Numbered from the stretch's first letter, positions 15,759-25,651 are shown. The stretch: 64,000 nucleotides of DNA from CAWKEY01 sp963848675 (GCA_963848675.1 CAWKEY010000023.1:310001-374000), one strand, 5' to 3'. A program made the numbers and translations. The notes: generated from the letters alone by a model not told the origin.

Positions 15759-16087
15759 TCATTTAATAAACTGCAGTGTTTGGAAAGTTTCAAGTTTCCG
15801 ACAACAGACTTTGATGAGGCTGCCGGCATCTTCAAATAAGTTTATACACATCAGGTCTCTATTTCCGTATAGTGTCAGATTATGTGCCTGTGGCGCACTC
15901 CAAGATTTTCGCCCCAAGAAAACAAAACTGAGACTATTGTAAGGAAAACATGGAAAAGCACATTACTTGACCTGATTCCAAGATATCCGGATTCACAACG
16001 GCAAACTCGTAGATGGCATGCGAGCGCTTTCAGCTTTTTCATAGAACTTTTGAAAACAGCTGCTTCACCTAACCTTAGGATAAAACC
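15759..16087. other. Intergenic region, no gene recognised
   Basis: 329 bases between the secreted protein and the lipase. Only short unsupported frames; presumably holds the lipase promoter. An AGGA ribosome site precedes the lipase ATG. Confidence 0.5.
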
Positions 16088-17359
16088 ATGAACAACCAAC
16101 AACGCAAAGACTATCCCTTGCCTGCGAGGACATTAGGATTGATAATTTTCGTGCTATTTTGCAACATAGCAGCGAGCATTAACTCTCCGGCGAAAGCAGC
16201 TGATACCGCGTCGCCCAATACAGATTGCTTGTTTAACTGGGCGCAAACATTCTATCCCAACCTGTTTTCACCGCCGGTGTTTGACGAGCTGTTTTTTTCG
16301 CCCTACACCTATCGCTATTACCCGAATACCAATGCTTATGTGGGCGTTTCCAACGCCGACGACCATGTGTATTACCAGGGACCGAACGATTTCTCGCCGC
16401 AGGATTTGGGTGATTTATCCGTTTGGCTGGCAGAGGCAGGGTGTGGAACGAGGCAGTATCCTGTTATTTTTATTCATGGTTTAGCGTCTTCTGCAGACAC
16501 CTGGGTACCCTATAGAGACTATCTGATAAACAATGGTGGTTGGACATTTGGCGGAATACCTACTTACAATCCGGATACTAAAAACGTGGATATTAGCTGC
16601 CCCGGCCCAAATCAGCCTGCTGCCTGTACAGGCAACTCTGGTGACTTTTACACGTTAAATTTCTCGCATAATCAAGAGTTATCTTTAGGTGCCCAGGGCG
16701 GCGAACTGGCGGCCATCATTCAAGCGGTCCTAGATGAAAACCCCGAAGCGACAAAGGTTCTTTTAGTTGGCCACAGCATGGGGGGACTCGCTGCAAGGGA
16801 GTACTTGCAAGGCTTAGCACGAGAGTCCGATTCAGCAACAACAATTCCGTATCGGGACGATGTTGCAAAACTCATTACCATTGGGACACCGCATCGAGGC
16901 AGTTTTTGGGCCGACGCATGTCACAACCAGTTCTCTATTTTCGGTATTTCCGGTAATGTCAGCATTTGCGATCTTCTACCTTTAGGAGTTGACTCCGAAA
17001 GTACTGGAGTCAGGGATTTACAGCCCAACAGTGGGGCGCTGAACAGTCTCAATGACTTGGGTAATCATCCCCTTCCGTCCAATGTGTCCTATGTTTCAAT
17101 AATTGGAACGGGGCAACGTACTTTGGTCAGTCTGACTGATTCAGAAGATGGGGATGGCATCGTATCGGCTAATTCCCAGGACCTGACAAGGTTAACCGGG
17201 AATCTTCCGTTGACACAGAAATCGGTCAAAACCAATATTCTGTTCCGGGAATGCGGGAATACAATAAACCTACCTTTTTTTGATGACCGTAGCTCAACTC
17301 ATTCTTGTGAGACAACTGATATTGGCGTGGGTGGAGAATTTTTGAGGAATTTAGAATAG
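16088..17359 (+). CDS. Secreted lipase-like alpha/beta hydrolase
   Basis: A 423-residue exported esterase/lipase. After a signal peptide (about 1-37) comes a small domain (CLFNWAQTFYPNLFSPP ... YRYYPNTNAYVGVS ... VYYQGPNDF ... WLAEAGC, about 45-120) that is common as an N-terminal add-on in secreted proteins. The hydrolase domain follows: oxyanion-side FIHGLASSADTW, nucleophile elbow GHSMGGLAAREY (Ser near 237), TIGTPHRGSFWAD, an Asp in DSEDGDGIV and a late His (STHSCE). This order fits triacylglycerol lipase/LipA-type enzymes. Substrate unknown. Confidence 0.85.
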   Translation: MNNQQRKDYPLPARTLGLIIFVLFCNIAASINSPAKAADTASPNTDCLFNWAQTFYPNLFSPPVFDELFFSPYTYRYYPNTNAYVGVSNADDHVYYQGPNDFSPQDLGDLSVWLAEAGCGTRQYPVIFIHGLASSADTWVPYRDYLINNGGWTFGGIPTYNPDTKNVDISCPGPNQPAACTGNSGDFYTLNFSHNQELSLGAQGGELAAIIQAVLDENPEATKVLLVGHSMGGLAAREYLQGLARESDSATTIPYRDDVAKLITIGTPHRGSFWADACHNQFSIFGISGNVSICDLLPLGVDSESTGVRDLQPNSGALNSLNDLGNHPLPSNVSYVSIIGTGQRTLVSLTDSEDGDGIVSANSQDLTRLTGNLPLTQKSVKTNILFRECGNTINLPFFDDRSSTHSCETTDIGVGGEFLRNLE

Positions 17360-17703
17360 CTGATAGCGCTGGATAAACAGCAGTGAACCAGAATCTGAAC
17401 CGCTTGTTGGACGAGCCCGAAATATGGGTGTGGCCTATGGTTGATAGGCAGGTGGGGGTTTGCAAGTTTGAGCAATGGATTCACAACCAGAGCCATTCTA
17501 GGATAATGACTCTAGTTGAACAGCCTGTTTGAGAGGTCGCCGAAAAAGAAGGCCACGAAACTTCGATTTGCGCCGGTTGAAACGGAATGCGAATTCATCA
17601 AGCTACGCTTGAAGGCGATCTGCCTCCACCAACCCTTGATGGGTTCCAGGTTGCCGGCGCTTGATGGGCTTCGCGCCTCGATCCATCCTGTCTTCGGTAG
17701 TTT
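17360..17703. other. Intergenic region, no gene recognised
   Basis: 344 bases between convergent genes. No supported frame, repeat or clear terminator found. Confidence 0.5.
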
Positions 17704-18468
17704 TTAATGCGCCTGGTTTGAATTCTTTGCTGCAAAAACCGACTTACCCGCTTTGGCTGAGATGCGCTGGTATTTGGCGTACGCGGTACCGGCGGAGCTG
17801 CGCAGTTCCGCCTCACTTGCGCCATTTGCAAAACCCTGTGCAACCGCTTCCAACACATAGGCCTCTGGGGCCATAAAGCTAAAAGTGGTTACCACCGGCT
17901 TTGAACCAGCGGCTTGCAAATGTCTTGCGAAAAACTCATCGCTCATACAGGCGAGGACAACGGCTTGTTTATCGTGCCTGGCGTGTTTTGGAAAGCGTTC
18001 TATGATCGGCTGGTTTTGTGTGTCCATCAAGCCGTCATGGCCAATGAATACCACCATTTCACGCCTTGCCGCATCGGGCGGAGTGGCGGCTTGTTGCATA
18101 AACTCAAGCATCGCCTGGTCAATCCGGCTGCCGCGATAAGCATCGGCGGTGACAGTGAGCTTGTCCTTCCAGGCAAACTGGCAGCGTTCCAGGATAGTGT
18201 CGCTAATGGCTTGTTCGCAGCCCAACTTGCGCCAACCATCGGCCTTGCTCAAAAAGGTTTTCACACCGTAAAGCGCACCCCAATAGAGATTATGGTGCGG
18301 ATCATCGCCATTGCCAATTTTCGCAGGAACAGGCACGATGCCTTGTGATACGTTGTCGACCAGGGACACAATCACAGAAATATGCGTGTTTGGCGTGGCT
18401 ACGACACAGGGCGGCAGCACCATACAAAACAGCACGCTGAATAAACAAATCGAGCGCAGGGTAATCAT
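17704..18468 (-). CDS. Secreted protein with possible caspase-like His/Cys motif
   Basis: A 254-residue exported protein of a family I cannot name. ATG 18468 opens a clear signal peptide (RSICLFSVLFCMVLPPCVVA). The N-terminal part has NGDDPHHNLYWGALYGVKTF. Further on, EMVVFIGHDGLMDT (near residue 150) and QAVVLACMSDEFF (near 180) give a His and a Cys each at the end of a hydrophobic strand, as in clan CD peptidases. Same strategy as 14682-15758 but no obvious sequence identity. Convergent with the lipase. Confidence 0.55.
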   Translation of the reverse strand: MITLRSICLFSVLFCMVLPPCVVATPNTHISVIVSLVDNVSQGIVPVPAKIGNGDDPHHNLYWGALYGVKTFLSKADGWRKLGCEQAISDTILERCQFAWKDKLTVTADAYRGSRIDQAMLEFMQQAATPPDAARREMVVFIGHDGLMDTQNQPIIERFPKHARHDKQAVVLACMSDEFFARHLQAAGSKPVVTTFSFMAPEAYVLEAVAQGFANGASEAELRSSAGTAYAKYQRISAKAGKSVFAAKNSNQAH

Positions 18469-18572
18469 GTGCAGGAACCCGCCAGATGGCAATAAAATTT
18501 CATTTGCATATACCTTTGTTTTAGGATTTTAGGATTGGCTCTCGCATTTTCATCCTGCTTAGTATTTTTGAT

Positions 18573-18830
18573 CTATCTACCGTACGCGCCTTGACTACCT
18601 TTTCTTGCAGTGTCTGTGGGGTGAATCTCTGACGGAGCGCGCGTATCGCCTTCGGACAAATAGGTAAAAAACATCGGTAACAATATAAAAATCGATAAAA
18701 CCAGTATCAAGCCGGCGATGCCTAATAACAGCGATTTAAGGGGACTTGCTGTATCTTCTTCAAGATTGTCTGAATCCACTGCGGGCAATGGTTGGTCGTT
18801 TTTTTCGTTATGTTCGTCTTGGCTTGGCAT
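18573..18830 (-). CDS. Small single-span membrane protein
   Basis: An 85-residue protein with an acidic, hydrophilic N terminus (MPSQDEHNEKNDQPLPAVDS), one strong membrane segment (SLLLGIAGLILVLSIFILLPMFF) and a short polar tail. ATG 18830 has a GGTGA ribosome site 5 bases upstream; a longer reading to 18941 is possible but adds an uncharacteristic N terminus. No function recognised. Confidence 0.55.
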   Translation of the reverse strand: MPSQDEHNEKNDQPLPAVDSDNLEEDTASPLKSLLLGIAGLILVLSIFILLPMFFTYLSEGDTRAPSEIHPTDTARKGSQGAYGR

Positions 18831-19213
18831 GATATTCACCTGATAACTAAATTGAAGGAAAGTTGAAATACCATTTACCCACACCCAACTTTGAAATCGC
18901 ATGGTTCTGAAACAGCGGAAATCCTTGCCAGTCAAAGGCAAGCACGCCTTAGAAAAACACGCGATTTGTCGGTTAGATGGGTGTAATACTTTAAATCTCT
19001 TCAGGAAAAATTTTAAGTAAAATTTTTTTTAAAGTCATTTTCTCATTGAAAACGAACCCGAAGGCTGCTGCGGAAACGCCGCAGCATTGAAACTATCAAT
19101 GATTCTGCTGAAAAACATTTTTGACCTCGAACCTTCTCGGCATCGTTCTCTGCTCAATTACTTATCAAACATCATGCCATGTCTGGCCGTTTACTCAAAA
19201 TCCTGTTTTTTTT

Positions 19214-20899
19214 TCAGCGACTACTGCTGCCGCTTTGCCACATAGACAGCAGCAGCCAGACACCGCCAATGGCGGCAAAGAGAAAGCCTAAAAATCCGAA
19301 TGCGGGCACGCCGAATATTTCCGGCCCGCCTTTTACGGTTATGATGATGGAAGAGCCGATAATCCACGCGGCCGTTACAATGCCCATGGTCAAGCGACTG
19401 ATGGCATTATCAGTTTTACTGACATAGTAATCGAGATGACGGACGTTAATGTCGACCTGGAACGCCCCTTGTCTGGAAGCTCGCAAGAGTTTACGCAGAT
19501 CCTTGGGCAGGTTTGACAACAAGTCGGCAATACTGATCAGATTACGCCAGCCGCGTTTGGCTATTGCCTCGGGCCGGTAGCGTTCCAGCATGATTTCCTG
19601 GATGTAAGGCGCAGCAACAACCAGGGTATTAAATTCAGGATCGAGATATCTGCCCAAACCATCCAGCGTGATGTAAGTCTTGATCAACAAAACCAGATCG
19701 GGAGGCAATATCAGCCGGTGATCGCGTAACAAGGCCATCAGATCGCTCATCATGGCCGTGAGGTTTAAATCCTGTAACGCCAGGGTGCTGTATTGATCAA
19801 CAAATGCCTCTATATCCACCGTCAGCACTTGTTCATCGGTATGGATGTTGTCCGACCAGTCTTCAAGTATCTCCGCCACTTTGACCGGCGCATGATTGAT
19901 CATGCCGTAGAGCAGATTTACTACCTGTTCGCGGCGTTCTTCCGTCAAGCGGCCGACCATGCCGAAATCGATGAAAGCCAGTTGATTTTCGGGCAGATAA
20001 AACACATTGCCGGCATGCGGATCGGCATGAAAAAAACCATCTTCCATAATCATCTTCATGACCGCCTTGGCGCCGCGCTCGGCAAGCAGTTTACGATCCA
20101 GCCCTGCATTTCCGACAGCCTCCAGGTCTCTACCGTTTATGCCTTCAATATATTCCTGCACATTCAGTCTTTCACCGGTCCAATGCCAGTAGACTTTAGG
20201 AATCTTGATATGGTAATTGTCCCCAAGATTGGCCGCCACCCGCTCGGCATTTCTGCACTCGGCGGCCAGATCGAGTTCCCGGCGCAGTGATTGATCAAAC
20301 TGACGGATGATTGCCCGCGGATGGAACCGGCGTAATTCGGATGATTCCACTTCGGCAATGTCGGCGATGCGCTGTAAAAGCCGCAAATCCGCTTCGATGA
20401 TTTTGCGCAAACCGGGTCTGCGAATTTTTAGAATAACCGGTGTGCCATCTTTGAGCAGGGCTTTATGAACCTGGGCAATGGAGGCGGCGGCCAGCGGCTG
20501 TCTGTCGACTGCCGAAAAGAATTCATCAATGCTGCCACCCAAATCTTCCTCAATTTGAGGCAGCAACTCCTCAAACGGAATGGGCGGCACCTGATCCTGC
20601 AGTTTTTCAAACTCGGCAATATAGTTAGGAGCAAACAAATCAACCCGCGTGGCAAGAATTTGCCCAAGCTTGATAAAGGTTGGTCCCAGTTCCTCCAAGA
20701 CGCGGCGTATGCGTTGCGGCGTGTCCAGATTGACATAGTCTTCTGTCTGCTGCCAATGCAGAACACGGCCGGCGCGTTCCAATGCTTTGCCCATCCCCAG
20801 GATACTTACAAAGCCGCCGAAACCGTAACGTATCAGGATCGATGCGATGTCCTGAACTCTGCCCAAATCCCTGGCTACACTGAGCATTTCCCACAACAT
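19214..20899 (-). CDS. UbiB/ABC1 family atypical kinase
   Basis: A 561-residue protein of the ABC1/COQ8 family that supports ubiquinone biosynthesis. Seen: GPTFIKLGQILATR (KxGQ motif, about 92-105), an Ala-rich loop AAASIAQVH, the invariant Lys in VILKIRRPG, HADPHAGN (catalytic loop) and AFIDFGMVG (DFG). Two C-terminal membrane spans (about 505-530, 535-555) anchor it. It is last in a minus-strand group with a DUF6781-like gene and a pterin dehydratase (16-80 bp gaps). Whether it is UbiB itself or a paralogue is not certain. Confidence 0.88.
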   Translation of the reverse strand: MLWEMLSVARDLGRVQDIASILIRYGFGGFVSILGMGKALERAGRVLHWQQTEDYVNLDTPQRIRRVLEELGPTFIKLGQILATRVDLFAPNYIAEFEKLQDQVPPIPFEELLPQIEEDLGGSIDEFFSAVDRQPLAAASIAQVHKALLKDGTPVILKIRRPGLRKIIEADLRLLQRIADIAEVESSELRRFHPRAIIRQFDQSLRRELDLAAECRNAERVAANLGDNYHIKIPKVYWHWTGERLNVQEYIEGINGRDLEAVGNAGLDRKLLAERGAKAVMKMIMEDGFFHADPHAGNVFYLPENQLAFIDFGMVGRLTEERREQVVNLLYGMINHAPVKVAEILEDWSDNIHTDEQVLTVDIEAFVDQYSTLALQDLNLTAMMSDLMALLRDHRLILPPDLVLLIKTYITLDGLGRYLDPEFNTLVVAAPYIQEIMLERYRPEAIAKRGWRNLISIADLLSNLPKDLRKLLRASRQGAFQVDINVRHLDYYVSKTDNAISRLTMGIVTAAWIIGSSIIITVKGGPEIFGVPAFGFLGFLFAAIGGVWLLLSMWQSGSSSR

Positions 20900-20914
20900 T
20901 CTGCGCCGCCTGTA

Positions 20915-21535
20915 TCAGTGTTTGTGAGGCGATGAACGAAAGCTCTCTGCGATCCCTGCTAAAATGTTAGCGCCGATCTGAGCTAAACTGGATGCCGCAG
21001 CTACCGTGCTGGATAGGCCCATTTGCGGTAAATGTTGCAGTGATTCCAGCGCCGTCAGCACATGTTTGCCGACCGCCGTGCCGGTTTTCCGGGCGTGGCC
21101 GGTAAAATCGGTGACTACTTCAGCCACAATCTCGTTGCCGTTTTTGGCCACTTTTTCCAGCGTGTCCAGAAACATGCCTTCCATCGTTTTTAGATCTTCT
21201 TTAGCCTGGCTAAAATCCTGCTCGGAAAATTCACTGACCTTGGACGAAGCCTCTTCCATAGCCAGTTTTGTAGCCTCTGCGGCAACCGCCAAGGCCTCAT
21301 CCAATGCTGAAATCGCCTGGATGAATATCGTTTTTGTCTGTTCTCCCTGCGTGCTCAGCGCCTCACTAATACCGCTCGCAACGTCATCCACTACATTCCT
21401 GATATTATCGATATCTAGTTCCCGTTCGGTCAGCGCCTTAATGGTGATCGCCTTGACCTGTTCATAAATATCTGATCCCGAATCTACCGCCTCACGAGCG
21501 GCTTCTTTTACACCTTGTTGCTTTGCTTCAGTCAT
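20915..21535 (-). CDS. Helical phasin-like protein (DUF6781-like)
   Basis: A 206-residue, nearly all-helical, Ala-rich protein (EAAREAVDSGSDIYEQVKAITIKALTERELDIDN ...). It has no signal peptide; the C terminus (SSTVAAASSLAQIGANILAGIAESF) is amphipathic. It resembles phasin-like proteins and, I believe, DUF6781. ATG 21535 has AGGAG at the best distance (7 bases); two further in-frame ATGs are directly upstream. Located 15 bases before ubiB-like, so co-transcribed. Function unknown. Confidence 0.65.
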   Translation of the reverse strand: MTEAKQQGVKEAAREAVDSGSDIYEQVKAITIKALTERELDIDNIRNVVDDVASGISEALSTQGEQTKTIFIQAISALDEALAVAAEATKLAMEEASSKVSEFSEQDFSQAKEDLKTMEGMFLDTLEKVAKNGNEIVAEVVTDFTGHARKTGTAVGKHVLTALESLQHLPQMGLSSTVAAASSLAQIGANILAGIAESFRSSPHKH

Positions 21536-21615
21536 CATCATGCTCCTGGTCAATGTTAGAAAAGCTGAAGGTGCAAGGCCAAAAGCTAGCTGTGCCTTTT
21601 GCCTTGCGCCTGGAT

Positions 21616-21999
21616 TCAATCGTATTTGATGTATTTGAAGCGAGGATCCTCCGGCGTACCTTCGAGCGCTCCGCCTTCCTTGCCGGGCTGCCACATAATG
21701 ACTTCCTCGATTTTATGAGCCAGATCAAAATCCTTGTTGGTAATGCCTTTGGCCGCATGATTCATTAATTTGACGATCACAAAAGCATAGGAAACGGTCA
21801 GATCAGGGTGATGAAACGCCGCCTCTGCCAAGTGCCCCACGGTATTGACGACCATCAGCGTGCCTTTCCAGCCGCTGGTTTTGTATTTTCGCCGGATCCA
21901 GCCGTTTTCCAAATACCAGTGCGGCAACTCTTCTCTCAAGCGCGCTTCCACTTCTGCATCGGCATAAGTCTCTTCATGTCCACGTTCTCGCCAGCCCAT
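21616..21999 (-). CDS. Pterin-4a-carbinolamine dehydratase family protein
   Basis: A 127-residue protein with the PCD/DCoH signature: E-x3-HHPDLTVSY ... NHAAKGITNKDFDLAHKIEE, including the His-His-Pro active-site triad and the later His and Asp. The enzyme dehydrates 4a-hydroxytetrahydrobiopterin; bacterial homologues without phenylalanine hydroxylase may serve molybdopterin or other pterins. First gene of the PCD - DUF6781-like - UbiB group. Confidence 0.85.
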   Translation of the reverse strand: MGWRERGHEETYADAEVEARLREELPHWYLENGWIRRKYKTSGWKGTLMVVNTVGHLAEAAFHHPDLTVSYAFVIVKLMNHAAKGITNKDFDLAHKIEEVIMWQPGKEGGALEGTPEDPRFKYIKYD

Positions 22000-22086
22000 A
22001 ATGATTTACCTCGTAGTGATTATAAAAACGCCATCGCGCCGCTCGTGCGCCTGGATTATAACCACAACAACCGGCTTCCTGCTAAG

Positions 22087-22698
22087 TCATTCTGGGCCTT
22101 TATTCGCATCTTCCGGCTCAAGATGTGCTGGATCACACCCTTTTTGGTAAAAAATAAATGAGGGTGGAAAAGGCGCGACTTGGAGGGTTAGCGTGGTTTC
22201 TTTTTGAAACTTGTCAACGGGGTCGGCTATGGCCTGGCGGAATTGAATGGCAAGTTGTTTGGCCAGTTTCTGTTGCGCTTCATCCTCCCCCAAGGCAAAA
22301 GGGTCTTCGGCAAGATTGGTGGCATTGATCACCTCCTGTAAAACATCTGCCGAAAACGCCTGTATTTTCCTCTCAAATTCGGCAAAAACTTTCGGCCCCT
22401 GTTCTTTTTTGATGCGCGCGATGTCGTCGGCGTCGGCATAAACCAAAAATACGCCTTTAGCGCCTTGAATGTTATTTTTACAGGCTCCGCCATCCATTAT
22501 TCTGACCAAATTTAAGATTTTGCCGTTTTTACTGATGGTCATCGCGGGATTTTGTCCGGACAACTGCAAACTGTCCTCGGATACGGCCGTCTCGTCAGAT
22601 GCCGGACTAACGCTAGCTTCCTGCTTGATCTCTTGACTTGAACAAGCTGCCAGTGCAACAAAAGTCATACTGGCCAAAATTTTCACACTTGCTTTCAT
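22087..22698 (-). CDS. Lipoprotein of unknown function
   Basis: A 203-residue lipoprotein: ATG 22698 with AGGAGT upstream, signal peptide MKASVKILASMTFVALAAC with the lipobox LAAC and Ser-Ser after the cysteine (outer-membrane type). The mature part contains ILNLVRIMDGGACKNN and a helical region rich in Glu/Lys. No family recognised. Confidence 0.7.
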   Translation of the reverse strand: MKASVKILASMTFVALAACSSQEIKQEASVSPASDETAVSEDSLQLSGQNPAMTISKNGKILNLVRIMDGGACKNNIQGAKGVFLVYADADDIARIKKEQGPKVFAEFERKIQAFSADVLQEVINATNLAEDPFALGEDEAQQKLAKQLAIQFRQAIADPVDKFQKETTLTLQVAPFPPSFIFYQKGCDPAHLEPEDANKGPE

Positions 22699-22940
22699 AA
22701 ATACTCCTGTAGCAGACAGTAAGAGACTACTTTGTAAAGCGCCAATTATAGAGTATTTCATTTTGCAGGGGTTGCGTAAGATGTTTTTGTGATTGTGGAT
22801 ATGCCGGCCCACTAGGCATGGCGCCTGTCAATCCGGCCTGAGCAGACTTGGCCAATGTGACAAATGCCTTTTCTGCGCGCAGACCGGCCAGGGAACCCTG
22901 ATTTCCTCTGTTAAGGAACCAGGGTTCTTGTAAATAGCTG

Positions 22941-23315
22941 TTATTTACCCAACACATCCTTACGGGCGCTTTCGGCAATCGCCGCGGCTTCAGCAATCAA
23001 CTCTGGCGGCACATTCAATTCGGTCATCGTGGCGCCCAAATGCTCCATAACGGCATCAAAATGAGAATTATCGAGCCCCATTTTTACCAGATGGGCATGG
23101 GCGCTACGCATATCCTTGCCGGTGTAGTTATTGGGTCCGCCGAAAGCCATGGTAAAGAACGCCTTTTGTTTGGCTATTTGTTGATCCATATCGGTATGAT
23201 CAAAAAAGCGATTGATGCGGTAGTCGCTGAGTACCTTCCGGTAAAAAATATCAACGGCGGCATTAACGGCTGCTTCTCCACCGATTCTTTCGTACAGTGT
23301 TTGTGTCTCACTCAT
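22941..23315 (-). CDS. Group 1 truncated hemoglobin
   Basis: A 124-residue single-domain globin of the TrHbN class: LYERIGGEAAVNAAVDIFYRKVL (Tyr of helix B), AFGGPNNYTGKDM with the Gly-Gly turn, RSAHAHLVKMGLDNSHFD with the heme-binding His and VMEHLGATM. Family members bind O2/NO and detoxify NO. Divergent from the cysteine-rich regulator at 23458, with a shared 142-bp promoter region, which suggests joint control. Confidence 0.93.
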   Translation of the reverse strand: MSETQTLYERIGGEAAVNAAVDIFYRKVLSDYRINRFFDHTDMDQQIAKQKAFFTMAFGGPNNYTGKDMRSAHAHLVKMGLDNSHFDAVMEHLGATMTELNVPPELIAEAAAIAESARKDVLGK

Positions 23316-23457
23316 GTTTTATCTCCTCATTATTAAAATTATTTGACTTACAATCCTGGATGACTGCGAGGCAAGACTAACAAAATCAGATGCCTTATAC
23401 AATAAATTACTTGCAAATGTTATGCTAGGAACACGTCTGTAATTTATGGAGAATGAC

Positions 23458-24102
23458 ATGGTTAACCCGATCAGCGACAGGCAAGATCAAATTCTTAAGC
23501 TACTACTTGAAAACAAGAACGGAATGACCCTGGATGAAATCGCCGGCGCCTTGTCCATTTCAAGAAATGCCGTTCAGCAGCATTTCACGGCACTTGAAAG
23601 AGACGGTTTTGTGCAAGCGGGGGCTGTCAACAAAACTGCCGGCCGCCCTGCCCGCAGTTTTATATTGACCGACGCCGGGGTTAATTATTTTCCCAAACAA
23701 TATGCCTGGTTTTCTGAACTCATTCTTGCCGATCTCAAAGAGCAAATGGGTTCAGAAGCCTTCGAGCATTATTTGCAAAAACTGGGCACGCTGCTGTCGC
23801 AGAGTCTTTTACCTCGATTTGCAGGCAAACAAACCGATAAACGCCTGGCCGAATTACTTAAAATCATGGATGCTCTGGGTTTTCAGGCGCAGACTGTCAG
23901 TAATCCTGATACCGGCGATCAAAGTATCGTCGCCTGCAATTGCATTTATCATGACCTGGCGCAAAAGCATCCCGAAATTTGCCAATTTGACAGAGCGTTG
24001 ATTTCGTCCTTGCTGAATAGCGAGATTGATCATCAAACCTGTATGGCGAAAGGTGATGCCATTTGCCATTTTAAAATCAAAAAAACTAAGCTTTGCCAAT
24101 GA
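23458..24102 (+). CDS. HTH regulator with four-cysteine cluster motif (SufR-like)
   Basis: A 214-residue protein: winged helix (QDQILKLLLENKNGMTLDEIAGALSISRNAVQQHFTALERDGFV) and a C-terminal sensing domain with cysteines ACNC, HPEIC, QTC and AIC, spaced like the Fe-S ligands of SufR-type repressors. It probably senses Fe-S, redox or NO. I start at ATG 23458 because GGAG lies 6 bases upstream; ATG 23446 is the alternative. It lies between a globin gene (divergent) and the efflux operon (same strand, 77-206 bp gap), either of which may be its target. Confidence 0.8.
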   Translation: MVNPISDRQDQILKLLLENKNGMTLDEIAGALSISRNAVQQHFTALERDGFVQAGAVNKTAGRPARSFILTDAGVNYFPKQYAWFSELILADLKEQMGSEAFEHYLQKLGTLLSQSLLPRFAGKQTDKRLAELLKIMDALGFQAQTVSNPDTGDQSIVACNCIYHDLAQKHPEICQFDRALISSLLNSEIDHQTCMAKGDAICHFKIKKTKLCQ

Positions 24103-24308
24103 ATATTAACAAGTCATAATATACAAGCCAGTAAAGAACGCTTTTATAAGTCTGTAAACATCTCAAAACGGCACACACTATGGCTGATTTAACAACCTGT
24201 CTGATCCGGCTCGCTGGCATTAACGAACGCAAGCAAAAAAATCACGCTTGCAGCGCCCCGGCGACTCGCACCGCTCGATGGCAACTAAGACCGCTATTTC
24301 AAACGCTT

Positions 24309-25640
24309 ATGCCTTCAGTCAAGTTAATGATCGCCACGCTAGCGTTAGTCAGCGCAAATGTTGGCGCAGATCAAAATAATTCGGCCTATACCCTGGAACA
24401 GGCTGTCGATTATGCCCTGACCAACAATCCCAGCCTGCAAATCATGCAAGAACGCATTGTTCAAGCCGAAGCGCAACTGGGCCAGGCAATGGCCAGTTTT
24501 TATCCGCAAGTTAAAACCCGGCTGTCTTATGAACATACGGACAATCCGTCCCGCGCTTTCGGCATGATTATTTCGCAACGACGGCTTAATTTCAGTGGCA
24601 CCGATTTTAACCATCCCGGCGGCACCGATAATTTCCGTCCGGAAGTGATGGCCAGTTACTCCTTGTTCAACGGCGGACAAGACTATCAAAACAGCAAAGC
24701 CGCTGAATTAGGCGTGACTGCGGCGGCGTTACAGCAATCGGCAGTCCGTAATCAGTTGATTCAATCGGTAACCTCGGCATTTTATGCGGTACTGGCGGCC
24801 CGGGAATCCCATAAAATCGCCCTGCGCTCCATAGACGCAGTGCAAAGCGAGCTTACGCAGAGCCGCATCCGTTTTGATGCCGGCACCTTGCTGAAGTCCG
24901 ATGTGTTGTCGCTGGAAGTGCAGCTGGCTGAGGCACAGAACAATGAGATTCAAGCCAAAAATGCCATCGAAATGGCTGAAACAGGCCTTAAAACCTTGCT
25001 GGGCATTGACGCCAGCCAGCCCTTTAGCCTGGCTGAAAGCAGCGCCTGGGCCTTGCCTAAACTCGACAGCCCTTATGCAGGCTTGCTGGATCAGGCCATC
25101 GCGCAACGCCCCGAAACCGAAGCCGCCCAAAAACAGATCGAAATTGCCGAGCGTAAACTCAGCGCCGCCAAAGGCGCTTATTTGCCCAGAGCGGATGCCT
25201 ATGTCAGTTACGGCTCTGACAGCAAAAACCCGGGCTATTCAACCAGCCGGGACAATGTCACGGCCGGCGTTGCAGTTGAAATGGATATTTTTTCAGGCTT
25301 TAGCACCCGCGACAGCGTCAAAAAAGCCGAGGCGCAATTGTCCGAAGCGCAAAAGTCTGCCCGGCAAGTACAACTGGCTATAGAAAACGAAGTCAAAATG
25401 GCTTATCTGAAACTTCAGGATGCCCTGGCGCGCGCCAATGTGACCACAGTCGCCGTCAGCGCCGCCGAGGAAGCCTTTCGCCTGGTCAATGAACAACGCC
25501 AGGCGGATGTCGTCACCATTACGCGCTATCTTGAAACCGAAACCGCCCGTGATCAGGCGCATGCCCGCGTCATTGCCGCACGTTTCGATGCTTTGCGCGC
25601 TGAAGCAGAACTGAACAAAGCATTAGGTAACTGGAAATAA
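24309..25640 (+). CDS. TolC-family outer-membrane efflux protein
   Basis: Outer-membrane channel of a tripartite efflux pump. From ATG 24309 it has a signal peptide (MPSVKLMIATLALVSANVGA) and two TolC-type repeats of long coiled coils: YTLEQAVDYALTNNPSL starts the first and YAGLLDQAIAQRPETEAAQKQIE the second, each followed by beta segments (YPQVKTRLSYEH; YLPRADAYVSYG). About 443 residues. An upstream in-frame ATG (24180) would add 43 residues without a ribosome site. Followed 11 bases later by its adaptor. Confidence 0.9.
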   Translation: MPSVKLMIATLALVSANVGADQNNSAYTLEQAVDYALTNNPSLQIMQERIVQAEAQLGQAMASFYPQVKTRLSYEHTDNPSRAFGMIISQRRLNFSGTDFNHPGGTDNFRPEVMASYSLFNGGQDYQNSKAAELGVTAAALQQSAVRNQLIQSVTSAFYAVLAARESHKIALRSIDAVQSELTQSRIRFDAGTLLKSDVLSLEVQLAEAQNNEIQAKNAIEMAETGLKTLLGIDASQPFSLAESSAWALPKLDSPYAGLLDQAIAQRPETEAAQKQIEIAERKLSAAKGAYLPRADAYVSYGSDSKNPGYSTSRDNVTAGVAVEMDIFSGFSTRDSVKKAEAQLSEAQKSARQVQLAIENEVKMAYLKLQDALARANVTTVAVSAAEEAFRLVNEQRQADVVTITRYLETETARDQAHARVIAARFDALRAEAELNKALGNWK

Positions 25641-25651
25641 AGGAATTACCC

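Noticed and set aside
19066..19086. Hairpin TGCTGCGG/CCGCAGCA after the UbiB gene
   Set aside because: No T-run on the minus strand after the stem, so not called a terminator.
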